A program made the translations under genes and the position numbers. DNA of 64,000 bases from Gammaproteobacteria bacterium Milos-ODIII6. GTDB lineage: Bacteria > Pseudomonadota > Gammaproteobacteria > Chromatiales > Chromatiaceae. Each line of letters begins with the position of its first letter. Positions within the stretch are counted from its first letter, which is position 1. Below the pieces are notes generated by a model. The model saw nothing but the letters and a program-made list of their open reading frames with translations. It searched no databases and had not been told where the DNA came from. Of this stretch, positions 13,906-23,535 are shown piece after piece. The stretch spans positions 62,001 to 126,000 of the forward strand of contig JAPTHR010000009.1 of NCBI GenBank assembly GCA_029228645.1. The letters run 5' to 3'.

Positions 13906-14483
13906 TGCGTATTTTCAGTCCCCTTTACGCGCGCGTCATGCAGTGGTCGCGCCATCCGCACGCCAGCTGGTATCTCGCGGGCTTGAGTTTCGCCGAGTCC
14001 TCCTTCTTCCCGATACCGCCGGACGTGATGCTGGCTCCGATGAGCATGGCCCGACCTTCCAGGGCTTTTTACCTTGCAACGATCACGACGCTGGCGTCCG
14101 CCTTGGGTGGTGTCGCGGGCTATCTCATCGGGATGTTGGCATTCGATGCCGTCGAGCCACTGTTGCACCAGTGGGGCTATTTTGATCGTTACATGCTGGC
14201 GCGCGATTGGTTTGCCGAGTGGGGCTTCTGGGCGGTCCTGCTGGCGGGTTTCTCGCCCATCCCCTACAAGGTTTTCACCATAACGGCCGGTGTGGTCGGA
14301 ATGGTATTCCTGCCGTTCATACTGGCCTCCGTCGTAGGACGGGGCGCGCGTTTCTATCTGGTCTCCGCGCTCATGGCCTGGGGTGGCGAGTCGATGGAAA
14401 AGCGTCTGCAGAAATGGGTCGACCTGCTCGGTTGGTTGACCGTGATCCTGGTAGTCGCCATAGTGATCATGGTTAAGCTGTAG
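13905..14483 (+). CDS. YqaA/DedA-like integral membrane protein
   Basis: A 192-residue membrane protein of the SNARE-associated/DedA superfamily (YqaA type). About four to five hydrophobic segments are visible. The PIPPDVMLAPMSMA segment and the FSPIPYKVFTITAG motif are characteristic. DedA relatives are implicated in undecaprenyl-phosphate or lipid flipping, but the substrate of the YqaA branch is not established. It is coupled to pcm by overlapping stop and start and lies 19 bp before nlpD. Confidence 0.85.
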   Translation: MRIFSPLYARVMQWSRHPHASWYLAGLSFAESSFFPIPPDVMLAPMSMARPSRAFYLATITTLASALGGVAGYLIGMLAFDAVEPLLHQWGYFDRYMLARDWFAEWGFWAVLLAGFSPIPYKVFTITAGVVGMVFLPFILASVVGRGARFYLVSALMAWGGESMEKRLQKWVDLLGWLTVILVVAIVIMVKL

Positions 14484-14502
14484 CACGCGCGCCCGGCCAC
14501 TG

Positions 14503-15339
14503 ATGCGGATTCCCGATAGGCAGTACGGCTTTCAGCCTGGCAGACGAGCCCTCGTGCTCGTCATGGCAGTGTTCCTGGCGAGTTGTACCGCCGGCTGGCG
14601 TGCCCCAATGGAGAGTCGCTCGGAGCGACCCGGCCATTACCCCTCACATGAATCCCGGAAAGCCCCGATAAGGGCCGGCGCGAGCCATTATCGTGTGCGT
14701 CGTGGCGATACGCTGTATGCCATCGCGTGGCGTGCGAATCTCGATTTCCGGGATATCGCGCGATGGAATGGAATCCGCTCACCCTACGTGATCTACGAAG
14801 GCCAGCTCCTGCGTCTGAGTCCTGCTCGAGCAGCGCAGAGTCGGACAGCACGGGTTGCTCGGCGCGATACCACGGCGGTCGCACCAGGCAAGCAGGAGAA
14901 ACGGCCGGCGGGCGGGGTGAAGAAGGCGCCACCAGAGAAGAGCTCGCAACAAAAGAACAGCACCGCCAGGCTGGCGTGGGTCTGGCCAGCCAAGGGGCGG
15001 GTGGTATCGGTTTTCAAGTCCGGCGATCCGCTCAACAAGGGGATCAAGATCGCTGCGAGCGAAGGCAGCGATATCCGTGCTGCAGAGGCGGGTAAAGTTG
15101 TTTACAGCGGCAGTGGACTGATTGGCTACGGCCAGCTTATTATCATCAAACATAACGAAAAATATCTGAGTGCCTACGGGCACAACAGAAAATTGCTGGT
15201 CGAACAGAACCAGCGAGTCACCAAGGGACAGAAAATCGCGGAAATGGGTCGAGCCAACGATGGGCGGCCCCTGCTCCATTTTGAACTACGGCAACACGGT
15301 AAGCCGATCAACCCGCTGGCGCTTCTGCCTCGGCGTTGA
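14503..15339 (+). CDS. nlpD: lipoprotein with LysM and M23 domains, NlpD-like
   Basis: Outer-membrane lipoprotein that activates the division amidase AmiC. The 278-residue product has a signal sequence ending in a lipobox (FLASC), a LysM peptidoglycan-binding domain ([14 protein letters not shown], ~residues 65-108), a basic linker and a C-terminal LytM/M23 domain. The M23 zinc ligands look degenerate, since the HxH region reads LLHFELRQ with no partner HxxxD. That is typical of NlpD, a non-enzymatic activator. It sits directly before rpoS, as in other gammaproteobacteria, where rpoS promoters lie inside nlpD. Confidence 0.92.
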   Translation: MRIPDRQYGFQPGRRALVLVMAVFLASCTAGWRAPMESRSERPGHYPSHESRKAPIRAGASHYRVRRGDTLYAIAWRANLDFRDIARWNGIRSPYVIYEGQLLRLSPARAAQSRTARVARRDTTAVAPGKQEKRPAGGVKKAPPEKSSQQKNSTARLAWVWPAKGRVVSVFKSGDPLNKGIKIAASEGSDIRAAEAGKVVYSGSGLIGYGQLIIIKHNEKYLSAYGHNRKLLVEQNQRVTKGQKIAEMGRANDGRPLLHFELRQHGKPINPLALLPRR

Positions 15340-15365
15340 TCCCCGGATGTGACGTGGGAAACGAT

Positions 15366-16361
15366 ATGGCGGATGAAGAATTGACGGATGCAGAGAAAAA
15401 GCTCGACGGGTCCGTCGGGGGCGGCACAGACGATGCCGACGAGGATGTCGCGGAGGACGACGAGAAGCCGACCAAAGGAAGTGACGCGGACAGGCAGTCC
15501 TTCGAGGCCGGTATCGTCCCTGACAGTCAACTCGATGCCACCCGTCTTTATCTCAACGAGATCGGAGCGTCCAAGCTCCTGACCGCGGAGGAAGAGGTCT
15601 ATTACGCACGTCTAGCCCAGAAGGGCGATGCGGCGGCGCGGCGCAAAATGATCGAATGCAACCTGCGCCTGGTGGTCAAGATTGCACGGCGTTACATGAA
15701 TCGCGGTCTGGCGCTTCTGGACCTGGTCGAGGAAGGCAATTTGGGGTTGATTCGTGCGGTGGAGAAGTTCGATCCGGAGCGTGGCTTCCGGTTTTCGACG
15801 TACGCCACCTGGTGGATTCGACAGACCATCGAGCGCGCGATCATGAACCAGACGCGCACGATCCGTTTGCCGATACACGTGGTCAAAGAGATCAACTCCT
15901 ACATGCGTGCCGCGCGTCAACTCGCACAGACCCTGGATCACGAACCCACCGCCGACGAGATTGCAGACCTGCTGGACAGGCCCATTGGCGAGGTCAAGCG
16001 GCTGCTCGGTCTGAACGAGCGGACCACTTCGGTGGACACGCCTTACGGCAAGGACGCGGACAAGCCGCTCCTCGATACCATCGCGGACGAAAAGGCATCG
16101 GACCCGACCAGCTTCCTTCAGGTCGACGGGATCAATGCGCATATCGATGAGTGGCTCGGCAAACTGAATGACAAGCAGCGCGAGGTCGTGGAGCGTCGCT
16201 TTGGCCTGCACGGATACGAGAATGCCACCCTGGAACAGGTGGCGCAGGAACTCGGCGTAACCCGTGAGCGGGTGCGCCAGATCCAGATGGACGCGCTCAA
16301 GCGGCTGCGCAAGATTCTCGAGCAGGAGGGGTATAACGTGGAGAACGTGTTCGAGGACTAG
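15366..16361 (+). CDS. rpoS: RNA polymerase sigma factor RpoS
   Basis: Stationary-phase and general stress sigma factor. The 331-residue product has an acidic N-terminus and a sigma-70 region 1.2 beginning [20 protein letters not shown]. Region 2 ([39 protein letters not shown]), region 3 and region 4 ([18 protein letters not shown]) follow. ATG 15366 ([11 protein letters not shown]) is preferred, with GGGAAACGAT just before it; the TTG at 15336 lies inside the nlpD end. The gene directly upstream confirms rpoS rather than rpoD or rpoH. Confidence 0.96.
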   Translation: MADEELTDAEKKLDGSVGGGTDDADEDVAEDDEKPTKGSDADRQSFEAGIVPDSQLDATRLYLNEIGASKLLTAEEEVYYARLAQKGDAAARRKMIECNLRLVVKIARRYMNRGLALLDLVEEGNLGLIRAVEKFDPERGFRFSTYATWWIRQTIERAIMNQTRTIRLPIHVVKEINSYMRAARQLAQTLDHEPTADEIADLLDRPIGEVKRLLGLNERTTSVDTPYGKDADKPLLDTIADEKASDPTSFLQVDGINAHIDEWLGKLNDKQREVVERRFGLHGYENATLEQVAQELGVTRERVRQIQMDALKRLRKILEQEGYNVENVFED

Positions 16362-16522
16362 CTGTGTGAACCCAGCAGGTTGTTCACGAATGGCAGACCG
16401 CTGACGGGACGGCAAGCTCCACTTGCCCTGGTGCTGTTTGCTTGACCGCTACCCGCGTCGGCACGTGGTAAATGACCGCTGCTTTCCGCTATCCTGCAGG
16501 CTTGTTGAGGGAGGCCGCAAAC

Positions 16523-16819
16523 ATGAGTGACGCCAACAGTAAAGAACGCCAGGTAATGAAGGTGATGCGCAAGGTGCTGGCGCAGATCATCAAGGACACC
16601 ACGCCCCCGACCAAGGCGATGAAACACCCCTTGTCTGCGCAGACCATCGAAGACATACGCAATTGCCTGGGCCTCATCTCCGCGAGGGAGCGCGAGCTCG
16701 CTGATATCGCCGGCGTTCCGATGGAAAAGCCTTATTACACCGATGAAAAGCCATCAGCCGAGGTCGTGTCGATCGATTCCATCGGCAGGCCCTCCAAAGG
16801 CGACAGCAACAAGTCCTGA
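16523..16819 (+). CDS. small conserved hypothetical protein
   Basis: A 98-residue hydrophilic protein opening MSDANSKERQVMKVMRKVLAQI, with a central KHPLSAQTIEDIRNCLGLISARERELAD block that looks conserved and helical. I recognise the general pattern from gammaproteobacterial genomes but cannot assign a function. A GAGG-GAGG stretch lies ahead of ATG 16523. It stands alone between rpoS and a leftward cluster. No catalytic motif, membrane segment or Cys/His cluster is visible. Confidence 0.7.
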   Translation: MSDANSKERQVMKVMRKVLAQIIKDTTPPTKAMKHPLSAQTIEDIRNCLGLISARERELADIAGVPMEKPYYTDEKPSAEVVSIDSIGRPSKGDSNKS

Positions 16820-16888
16820 TGCCGGCTGTCCAGCGCTGCGAGTGGCGTGCCCACTCCGGCCTCAATGCTTGGTGCTTGGCAAGTTCTT

Positions 16889-17395
16889 TCAGGCGACGAG
16901 TTCGCGATAGAGCGCCAGGTCGGCGCGCGAATAACAGCAGAAAATCACCTCGCTCACGTTGGGTGTGCAGGCAAGGGTGGCGCGCACGCTGCGCACGGCC
17001 ACCTCCGCCGCCTGATCCGATGGGTAGCCGAACACGCCGGTGCTGATCGACGGAAAGGCAATGCTGTTGACCGAATGGCTCTCGCTCAGAAGCAGCGATT
17101 TGCGATAGCAGGCGGCCAGCAGGGCGGGCTCGTCGTTTTGACCTCCCTGCCACACCGGCCCCACGGTGTGGATGATCCATGCCGCCGGCAAGCGGAATCC
17201 GGGCGTGATTCTGACCTCGCCCGCTGGGCAGGCGCCCCACTGGCGGGTCGCGTCGAGTAGCCGTTGGTAACCCGCTGCGCGGTGAATCGCGCCGTCCACG
17301 CCGCCGCCGCCAGCAAGACGACTGTTCGCCGCGTTGACGATGGCGTCCACCTCGAGCCCGGTGATATCCGCCAGGATGGCCTTGAGCCAGGGCAT
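16889..17395 (-). CDS. macrodomain protein, O-acetyl-ADP-ribose deacetylase-like
   Basis: A single macrodomain of 168 residues, of the YmdB type. VDAIVNAANSRLAGGGGVDGAIHRAAG is the ADP-ribose-binding region with the catalytic Asn and Asp, and SISTGVFGYPSDQAA is the second phosphate-binding loop. Family members hydrolyse O-acetyl-ADP-ribose or remove ADP-ribose from proteins, and E. coli YmdB modulates RNase III. It is the last gene of a leftward group and is separated from the parvulin gene by 43 bp. Confidence 0.88.
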   Translation of the reverse strand: MPWLKAILADITGLEVDAIVNAANSRLAGGGGVDGAIHRAAGYQRLLDATRQWGACPAGEVRITPGFRLPAAWIIHTVGPVWQGGQNDEPALLAACYRKSLLLSESHSVNSIAFPSISTGVFGYPSDQAAEVAVRSVRATLACTPNVSEVIFCCYSRADLALYRELVA

Positions 17396-17438
17396 CTGGC
17401 TTTAAAACGGTCCCGCGAAAACTTGCAGGGGCCGTGGA

Positions 17439-18293
17439 TTAATCCGGCGCCTCCCCTTCGTTCGTGGCTGCCGGCGGTTCGGTCTGAATGACCTCGATAT
17501 CGGCCTTGTCCCGGAGTCCCTTGATAAAGGCGGTCAGCTTCTCGGTCCGGAGATCTCTGCTGATCTCATTGAGAACCTCTTCCAGCTTGGGGACCGGTAC
17601 ATCACGGACTCCCTCGCGCAGGATAACGTGCCAGCCAAAACGGGTCTTGACGGGTCTGGGGGTGTATTCACCGTCCTTGAGCACCAATACAGCCTCCGAG
17701 AATGGCGCCACCATTGTCTTGGGCGTAAACCAGCCGAGATTGCCGCCGTCGCTTCCCGAGGGGCCGGTCGACTTTTCCTTTGCGAGTTGCGCAAAGTCAG
17801 CTCCCTGGTCGAGTTCCGCAATCACGGCGATGGCGTCGGATTCGCTTTCCAGCAGGATATGTCTCGCCCGGTACTCCCGGCCGTCGCTGCTGGCGTATTT
17901 ATCTTTGTATGCCTTCTCGATCTCCTCGTCACTGACCGGCATGTTTTCGATGGCATTGTCGATTACGGTGCTGGCGAGCAGCCGGGCATTCGCAATTTCC
18001 ATCGCTGCCTTGACCTCCGGATCGGCGGCGAGGGCCCTGCCTTCCGCGGAGTTGGCCACCATGAAGGTGTTGATCAGTTCGTTCAACAGGCGGATCTGTT
18101 GCTCCGGCGTCTCTGTCGGTCTCTCGCTATTGGCGGCGAATACCGAAAAGTGCAGGTTGGTCAGCTTGAAGTCGCCAATCCGGACGATGGGCTTGATCCC
18201 ATTGCCCGCGGGTTCGGGGCTGTCGTCTGCAGCGTTGCCCACGGTCCAAAGTGCGGCCAGGGTCAGCGGGAGTACAAGGTGACGGAGTTTCAT
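17439..18293 (-). CDS. periplasmic parvulin-type peptidyl-prolyl isomerase
   Basis: A 284-residue exported protein with signal peptide MKLRHLVLPLTLAALWTVGNA. A helical SurA/PpiD-like N-terminal chaperone region (residues ~30-140) precedes one parvulin PPIase domain. REYRARHILLESESDAIAV and FAQLAKEKSTGPSGSDGGNLGWF are the parvulin signatures, and a trailing LRDKADIEV segment is typical. The role is probably folding of exported proteins. There is no lipobox and no C-terminal anchor, so a soluble periplasmic protein is likely. Confidence 0.87.
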   Translation of the reverse strand: MKLRHLVLPLTLAALWTVGNAADDSPEPAGNGIKPIVRIGDFKLTNLHFSVFAANSERPTETPEQQIRLLNELINTFMVANSAEGRALAADPEVKAAMEIANARLLASTVIDNAIENMPVSDEEIEKAYKDKYASSDGREYRARHILLESESDAIAVIAELDQGADFAQLAKEKSTGPSGSDGGNLGWFTPKTMVAPFSEAVLVLKDGEYTPRPVKTRFGWHVILREGVRDVPVPKLEEVLNEISRDLRTEKLTAFIKGLRDKADIEVIQTEPPAATNEGEAPD

Positions 18294-18301
18294 GATGGGC
18301 C

Positions 18302-18601
18302 TCAGGGAAGTATTTTCTTAAAGGGTTTCACCGACACCTCGGCGTAAACACCGGCTGCGACGTAAGGATCCGCGTCCGCCCAGGCCTGGGCGGTGGCAAG
18401 GCTGTCGAATTCGGCAATGATGAGGCTGCCGGAGAACCCGGCTTCACCCGGATCCTCGGCCTCTATCTGGGGATTCGGCCCAGCCAGCACCAGGCGCCCT
18501 TCCTCCAGGAGCGCCTTGAGGCGCTCCAAATGTGCGGGGCGAGCCTGCCTGCGCAGCGGCAGGCTGTTCTGAACGTCTGTGGATACGATGGAAAAAAGCA
18601 T
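18302..18601 (-). CDS. YciI-family protein
   Basis: A 99-residue ferredoxin-fold alpha/beta protein of the YciI/DGPF group. [10 protein letters not shown] starts the first strand, R..HL..L..LL..G.L..AGP the helix and loop, and [21 protein letters not shown] the conserved end. The catalytic-type His and Asp of the family correspond to AHLERL and DADPY. Function is unknown apart from hydrolase-like activity reported for relatives. It is 8 bp from the parvulin gene and next to yciB, matching the yciI/yciB neighbourhood of E. coli. Confidence 0.85.
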   Translation of the reverse strand: MLFSIVSTDVQNSLPLRRQARPAHLERLKALLEEGRLVLAGPNPQIEAEDPGEAGFSGSLIIAEFDSLATAQAWADADPYVAAGVYAEVSVKPFKKILP

Positions 18602-18612
18602 TCTCTGTCTCT

Positions 18613-19167
18613 TCAGGATTGATCGGTTTCGACAGCCTCTGGCGCGGGCATGTGGCGGGCCAGGTAGAGACTTTGCAGGACGATGAAGACAAGGCTCAGA
18701 CCGGTCAGGCCGAACAACTTGAAATCGACCCAGGTCGATTCCGCGAAGTTGTAGGCGACGTACAGATTGAGCAGGCCGGCCGCGCTCAGGAACACCACCC
18801 AGGCATAGTTGAGGCGCACCACCACTGCCTCGGGGAAGTCGGCAACCGGCGCCAGCATGCGGTGCAGGAAACCGCGGGCCATGAAGCGCTGGCTCAGCAG
18901 CAGTGCTGCCGCAAACAACCAGTTGACGATGGTGGGCTTCCACATGATGAACTGCGGATTACGCAGACCGAGTGTGAGCGCGCCAAAGGCCAGTACCAGC
19001 GCCAGCGTGATCCAGTGCATCTTCTCCACCGGGCGGCCGGTGAGCTTCAGTAGCAGGATCTGGCCAGCCATCGCGGCCATCAGTATCAGGGTTGCGGCGT
19101 AGATGTCGTACAGCTGGTAGAAGATGAAGAAAAGAACCAGGGGGAGCAGGTCGAGAAGTAATTTCAT
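18613..19167 (-). CDS. yciB: inner membrane septation protein YciB
   Basis: Integral membrane protein (IspZ/septation protein A family) that influences cell-envelope synthesis and division. The 184-residue product has about five membrane segments. It opens [26 protein letters not shown] and contains [17 protein letters not shown] and a [11 protein letters not shown] motif, all typical. The start is placed at the ATG where this signature begins, 40 codons inside a longer open frame. Confidence 0.93.
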   Translation of the reverse strand: MKLLLDLLPLVLFFIFYQLYDIYAATLILMAAMAGQILLLKLTGRPVEKMHWITLALVLAFGALTLGLRNPQFIMWKPTIVNWLFAAALLLSQRFMARGFLHRMLAPVADFPEAVVVRLNYAWVVFLSAAGLLNLYVAYNFAESTWVDFKLFGLTGLSLVFIVLQSLYLARHMPAPEAVETDQS

Positions 19168-19180
19168 TCGCGGGTGCCGT

Positions 19181-19921
19181 TCAGTGCAGGGTGCGTGCAG
19201 CGTGCAAAAGGTCATAATAACGCCGCATCGTTTCGCGCACCCGTTCCGGATAGTCGACCTTGTCCATCTGCCGCACGCCTTCTTCAAAGAATCGCGGTGC
19301 GTCCTCCGGGAGGTAATCCAGGATCGCCTTGAGTGCCGGCTCCATCAGGCTCGGCTCCAGGGTGCGGGTGGCGATGATCGCACGATTGATCACCAGCAGC
19401 CGCCAGGGGTGGCGTGGGTCTTCCGGGCTGGCGTCGACCACATGCGGACTGACCGCCTCGAAGACCTCGCTGGCCAGGTTGTAGAGTTCGCGCATGCGGT
19501 TCGGATCGGTGGTCTGATTGGCGTGCCGGGCGAGGGTGTTCACCACCGGCGGTAGCCTCAGGATCTCGCCCCCCTGCCTCGCGATCCAGGCGGCCATCGG
19601 CAGGCACAGCTCCTCGAGTTCCCGGCTGCATTCCTGCATGCCCATCGTGTCTGCCAGCTCGCTCATCTCTACCAGGAGATCAAGGCCGTAATTCCCGAGC
19701 GCCTCGACTTCGCGTGCTGGCGCGGTTCCTTCGGCTTGCTCTTCAAGGGGAGGTTCGAAGCGTCGCAGTGCCCGACACAGTTCCTGCATCGACTCGGAAA
19801 GGCGGGTCGGATCGGAATCCGCTTCCGAACCGGGTAGACAGCGCCACTGTTCGATCAATTGTTCGGCTTGTTCACGGCAGGCGTCCGAGATGTACACCAT
19901 GTCAACAGTGGCAGTTTTCAT
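19181..19921 (-). CDS. conserved hypothetical helical protein
   Basis: A 246-residue, acidic, apparently all-helical soluble protein beginning MKTATVDMVYISDACREQ. I cannot assign it to a family. The middle (LLVEMSELADTMGMQECSRELEELCLPMAAWIARQGGEI) and the end (FFEEGVRQMDKVDYPERVRETMRRYYDLLHAART) look conserved and amphipathic. It contains no export signal, metal cluster or nucleotide-binding motif. It is 13 bp upstream of yciB on the same strand, so it is probably cotranscribed with the yciB-yciI-parvulin group. Confidence 0.7.
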   Translation of the reverse strand: MKTATVDMVYISDACREQAEQLIEQWRCLPGSEADSDPTRLSESMQELCRALRRFEPPLEEQAEGTAPAREVEALGNYGLDLLVEMSELADTMGMQECSRELEELCLPMAAWIARQGGEILRLPPVVNTLARHANQTTDPNRMRELYNLASEVFEAVSPHVVDASPEDPRHPWRLLVINRAIIATRTLEPSLMEPALKAILDYLPEDAPRFFEEGVRQMDKVDYPERVRETMRRYYDLLHAARTLH

Positions 19922-20092
19922 GCCGCCAAGTGTAGGGGAACGCTGCAGTTTCGTACAGGATTGCACGGTTTCCCCGTGGCCAGCCCGAACTGAGCGGTGA
20001 ATATCAACCCGGGGCGCCCGGGGGTATGCTGGAAAGGCCGGATGTGCGCAAAATCCGCGGAGGGGAGTGCATGGCTCTGGTAGAATTTACCC

Positions 20093-20956
20093 ATGCCAAT
20101 ATCCCCTGACCTCCATTCCCATTCGACCGCCTCGGACGGCTGCCTCGCGCCCGCCAAGCTGTTTCAGCGCGCCTATGAGCACGGGGTGCGCGTTCTGGCG
20201 CTGACCGACCACGATACGCTGGAAGGCCTGCCCGAGGGGCGGGCGTCGGCCCTGGCGCTCGGCATGGATTTCATCCCCGGGGTCGAGGTTTCGGTGACCT
20301 GGAACGGCGGCACCATCCACATCGTCGGGCTTGGCGTGGACAGCGATAGCGACGAGCTGAACCAGGGGCTCGCGAAACTGCGTGAGTTTCGCGACTGGCG
20401 TGCCGAGGAGATCGGCCGTCGTCTGGAGCGCAGCGGTTACCCCGGTTTGTTCGAGCGCGCGCGCGATCTTTCGAATGGCCGCCTGATCAGTCGCACGCAC
20501 TTTGCGCGCGCCCTGGTCGCGAGCGGGCATGCGGACAGCGTGGCCGGCGTATTCCGTCGTTTCCTGGTGCGCGGCAAGCCTGGCCATGTCGCTGGCGAGT
20601 GGGCCAGCCTGGAAGATGCGGTCGCCTGGATTCGGGCGGCAGGCGGACAGGCCGTGATCGCGCATCCGGCCCGCTATCGCATGACCCGCACCCGTCTGCG
20701 CAAACTGTTTGCCGCATTCGTGGACGCGGGTGGCATTGGCCTGGAGGTGATCTCCGGCAGCCATAATCGCGACGAGACGTTCACGATGGCCGCGCATGCG
20801 AGAGACTTCGGTCTGCTTGGTTCGGCGGGTTCTGATTTCCACGATCCGGCCAATCCATGGATAGAAATGGGGCGCTTGCCCGCGATGCCGGGGGGCGTGC
20901 AGCCCATCTGGCACGATTGGGAGTTGAAAGGGCTGCACGCAACGGCTGTCCATTGA
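20093..20956 (+). CDS. rnm: PHP-domain 5'-3' exoribonuclease (RNase AM type)
   Basis: PHP-family phosphoesterase equivalent to E. coli YciV/TrpH, which trims 5' ends of rRNA and degrades short RNAs. DLHSHSTASDG and LTDHDTLEG hold the first metal ligands, IPGVEVSVTW the next and GSDFHDPA the C-terminal set. The 287-residue length is typical. It is followed by yciO at 19 bp, as in E. coli, which supports the subfamily assignment. A TAGAAT resembling a -10 lies about 10 bp ahead of the start codon. Confidence 0.88.
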   Translation: MPISPDLHSHSTASDGCLAPAKLFQRAYEHGVRVLALTDHDTLEGLPEGRASALALGMDFIPGVEVSVTWNGGTIHIVGLGVDSDSDELNQGLAKLREFRDWRAEEIGRRLERSGYPGLFERARDLSNGRLISRTHFARALVASGHADSVAGVFRRFLVRGKPGHVAGEWASLEDAVAWIRAAGGQAVIAHPARYRMTRTRLRKLFAAFVDAGGIGLEVISGSHNRDETFTMAAHARDFGLLGSAGSDFHDPANPWIEMGRLPAMPGGVQPIWHDWELKGLHATAVH

Positions 20957-20975
20957 TCATCCAGCAGGTCCCGAG

Positions 20976-21602
20976 ATGTCGCAATTTTTCCAGATCCACC
21001 CCGATAATCCCCAGGCGCGCCTGGTGCGGCAGGCCGTGGAAATCATCAACGCCGGAGGGGTCATCGTCTACCCGACCGATTCGAGCTACGCCCTCGGCTG
21101 TCACCTCGGTGACAAGCGCGCGATGGACCGGATACGCGACATACGTCGCCTGGATCATCGGCATAATTTCACCCTGGTCGGGCGTGACCTGTCCGAGTTG
21201 TCGGCCTATACGAAGATGGGCAACCAGGCGCACCGGTGGATCAAGAACCTGACGCCCGGGCCCTACACCTTCGTGCTGCCTGCGACCAAGCAGGTGCCGA
21301 AGCGTCTGATGAATCCCAAGCGCAAGACCATCGGGATCCGGATTCCGGACAACCGCATCGCGCTCGCGCTGTGCGAGGAACTCGGTGAACCCCTGCTGAG
21401 CAGCACCCTGATCCTGCCCGGTGAAGACATTCCCATGACCGATCCCTACGAGATGCGCGACATCATCGGCCACGCCGTCGATCTCATCATCGATGGCGGC
21501 TACTGCGGGTTCGAGGCCACCAGTGTGATCGTATTCGAGGACGACCTGCCCGAGGTGGCGCGCGAAGGCAAGGGGGACGTCTCCTTGTTCCAGACGGAAT
21601 AA
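20976..21602 (+). CDS. yciO: YciO-type Sua5/YrdC-family protein
   Basis: A 208-residue protein of the YrdC/Sua5 nucleotide-binding family, in the YciO branch. GGVIVYPTDSSYALGCHLG and IRRLDHRHNFTLVGRDLSELSAY are the family signatures. YrdC itself makes threonylcarbamoyl-AMP for tRNA t6A; the YciO branch is related, but its physiological role is less certain. The rnm-yciO order is conserved. The product lacks the long C-terminal Sua5 domain. Confidence 0.88.
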   Translation: MSQFFQIHPDNPQARLVRQAVEIINAGGVIVYPTDSSYALGCHLGDKRAMDRIRDIRRLDHRHNFTLVGRDLSELSAYTKMGNQAHRWIKNLTPGPYTFVLPATKQVPKRLMNPKRKTIGIRIPDNRIALALCEELGEPLLSSTLILPGEDIPMTDPYEMRDIIGHAVDLIIDGGYCGFEATSVIVFEDDLPEVAREGKGDVSLFQTE

Positions 21603-21609
21603 TCCGGTG

Positions 21610-22281
21610 ATGTACGACCTCACCCTGATTCAAAAGCTGGCGGTCATGATCCTGCCTATCATCTTTGCCGTGACTGTGCACGAAGCGGCCCATGGCTGGG
21701 TGGCCGATCGCCTGGGGGACGGGACTGCGCGCAAGCTGGGGCGGGTCACTTTCAACCCGATTCCACATATCGATCTGGTCGGCACCATCCTGCTGCCGCT
21801 CGGTTTGTACACCCTCTCCTCCATGGCGGGCGGAACCGGTTTCCTGTTCGGCTATGCCAAGCCGGTGCCCGTGAACGCCGCTCGTCTGCATCATCCCCGT
21901 CGGGACATGGCGCTGGTGGCGGCGGCTGGACCCGGGGCGAACCTGCTCATGGCGGTGGCCTGGGTGCTGGTCGCGGCAAGCGCCCGGCATGTCGGTGGTG
22001 AGCATCCCATGCTTGGGCTGTTTCTCTTCCAGGCGGGCGTGTTTGGGGTGCTGATCAACGCCTTTCTGATGGTCCTCAACCTGCTGCCCATACTCCCGCT
22101 CGACGGTGGGCGGGTGCTGGCCTCCCTGTTGCCGGTGCAACTGGCGAGAAGGTATGCCAGTCTTGAGCCCTTTGGGCTGTTCATCCTGCTGGCGTTGCTG
22201 CTCAGCGGGATGTTGTCCCCGATCATCCTGCCGATGGTTTCGGGGTTTCAGGAATTGCTTTTCGGCTGGTTCATCGGCTGA
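21610..22281 (+). CDS. site-2 protease family membrane protein (M50)
   Basis: Intramembrane zinc metallopeptidase of the M50 family, 223 residues and about five membrane segments. The zinc site HEAAH (His24, His28) is in the first helix and the third ligand in LLPILPLDGGRVLASLLP. Substrates are unknown. It lacks a PDZ domain, so it is not RseP. ATG 21610 directly follows GTG 21607. It sits 7 bp after yciO and 28 bp before trpS, as in other gammaproteobacteria. Confidence 0.87.
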   Translation: MYDLTLIQKLAVMILPIIFAVTVHEAAHGWVADRLGDGTARKLGRVTFNPIPHIDLVGTILLPLGLYTLSSMAGGTGFLFGYAKPVPVNAARLHHPRRDMALVAAAGPGANLLMAVAWVLVAASARHVGGEHPMLGLFLFQAGVFGVLINAFLMVLNLLPILPLDGGRVLASLLPVQLARRYASLEPFGLFILLALLLSGMLSPIILPMVSGFQELLFGWFIG

Positions 22282-22309
22282 ACCGGGACAACGGATTTAA
22301 GGAGTTGGT

Positions 22310-23524
22310 TTGAACGCTATCGCTGCGCAACATGCCCGCGTACTTTCGGGAATGCGTCCTACCGGGCGCCTGCACCTGGGGCACTATCACGGAGTGCTGA
22401 AGAACTGGGTGGAACTGCAACACGAATACCAGTGTTTCTTTTTTGTCGCCGACTGGCATGCCTTGACCACGCACTACGACGACCCGTCGGATATCCCGCA
22501 GAATACCTGGGACATGGTCATCGACTGGCTCGCCGCGGGGGTCAACCCGAAAGAGGCCACGCTTTTCGTGCAATCGCGGGTGCCGGAGCACGCCGAGTTG
22601 CACCTGCTGTTGTCGATGATCACGCCGCTGGGTTGGTTGGAGAGAGTGCCGACCTACAAGGACCAACAGGAAAAACTCAAGGAGAAGGATCTCTCCACTT
22701 TTGGTTTTCTCGGCTACCCGCTGCTGCAGTCCGCGGACATCCTGGTCTATCGCGCCGGCCTCGTGCCGGTCGGCGAGGATCAGGTGGTGCACGTGGAACT
22801 GACCCGCGAGGTGGCGCGCCGCTTCAACCACATCTACGGGCGCGAACCGGATTTCGAGCAAAAGGCGGAGCAGGCGATCCGCAAGATGGGCAAGAAGAAC
22901 GCCAGGTTGTTCAATAACTACCGCAAGGCCTACCAGGAGAAGGGTGACGATGAGGCCCTCGCCGCGGCGCGCGCCCTGCTGGAGGTGCAGCAGAACATCG
23001 GTGTCGCCGATCGTGACCGTCTGTTCGGCTACCTCGAGGGGGGCGGCATGGTGATACTGCCGGAGCCGCAACCCCTGCTGACCCGGGCGCCGCGCATGCC
23101 GGGTCTGGATGGGCAGAAGATGTCCAAGTCCTATGGCAACACCATCTCGCTTGCGGCGAGCCCGCAGGAGGTCGAGAAGCAGCTGCGCACCATGCCAACC
23201 GATCCGGCGAGGGTGCGGCGCAATGACCCGGGCGATCCGAAGAACTGCCCGGTGTGGCAGTTCCACGAGGTTTACTCCGACGAACGCATGCAGGAATGGG
23301 TGCAACAGGGCTGTCTGTCCGCTGGGATAGGCTGTGTCGAATGCAAGCAGCCGATCATCGAGGCGGTTCTGAACGAACTGAAGCCGATCCAGGAGCGCGT
23401 GCGGGAATATGAAGAGCAGCCGGACCTGGTCCGCAACATCCTCAACGAGGGCTGCGAAGCCGCGCGCGAGATCGCGCGTGAGACCATGGACGAGGTGCGG
23501 CACGCCATGTCGCTGGACTATTGA
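22310..23524 (+). CDS. trpS: tryptophanyl-tRNA synthetase
   Basis: Class Ic synthetase charging tRNA-Trp. The HIGH-like motif is HLGHY in SGMRPTGRLHLGHYHG and the KMSKS motif is intact in DGQKMSKSYGN. At 404 residues it is the long bacterial form with an internal insertion, longer than E. coli TrpS (334). The start is TTG 22310, supported by AAGGAG 5 bp upstream; no ATG lies near. It probably heads the trpS-scpA-scpB-rluB string. Confidence 0.95.
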   Translation: MNAIAAQHARVLSGMRPTGRLHLGHYHGVLKNWVELQHEYQCFFFVADWHALTTHYDDPSDIPQNTWDMVIDWLAAGVNPKEATLFVQSRVPEHAELHLLLSMITPLGWLERVPTYKDQQEKLKEKDLSTFGFLGYPLLQSADILVYRAGLVPVGEDQVVHVELTREVARRFNHIYGREPDFEQKAEQAIRKMGKKNARLFNNYRKAYQEKGDDEALAAARALLEVQQNIGVADRDRLFGYLEGGGMVILPEPQPLLTRAPRMPGLDGQKMSKSYGNTISLAASPQEVEKQLRTMPTDPARVRRNDPGDPKNCPVWQFHEVYSDERMQEWVQQGCLSAGIGCVECKQPIIEAVLNELKPIQERVREYEEQPDLVRNILNEGCEAAREIARETMDEVRHAMSLDY

Positions 23525-23535
23525 GCGCTGAAACA

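Noticed and set aside
16362-16522. Intrinsic terminator after rpoS
   Set aside because: Short inverted repeats (GTGAAC/GTTCAC, GGCAAG/CTTGCC) occur, but no T-run follows either.
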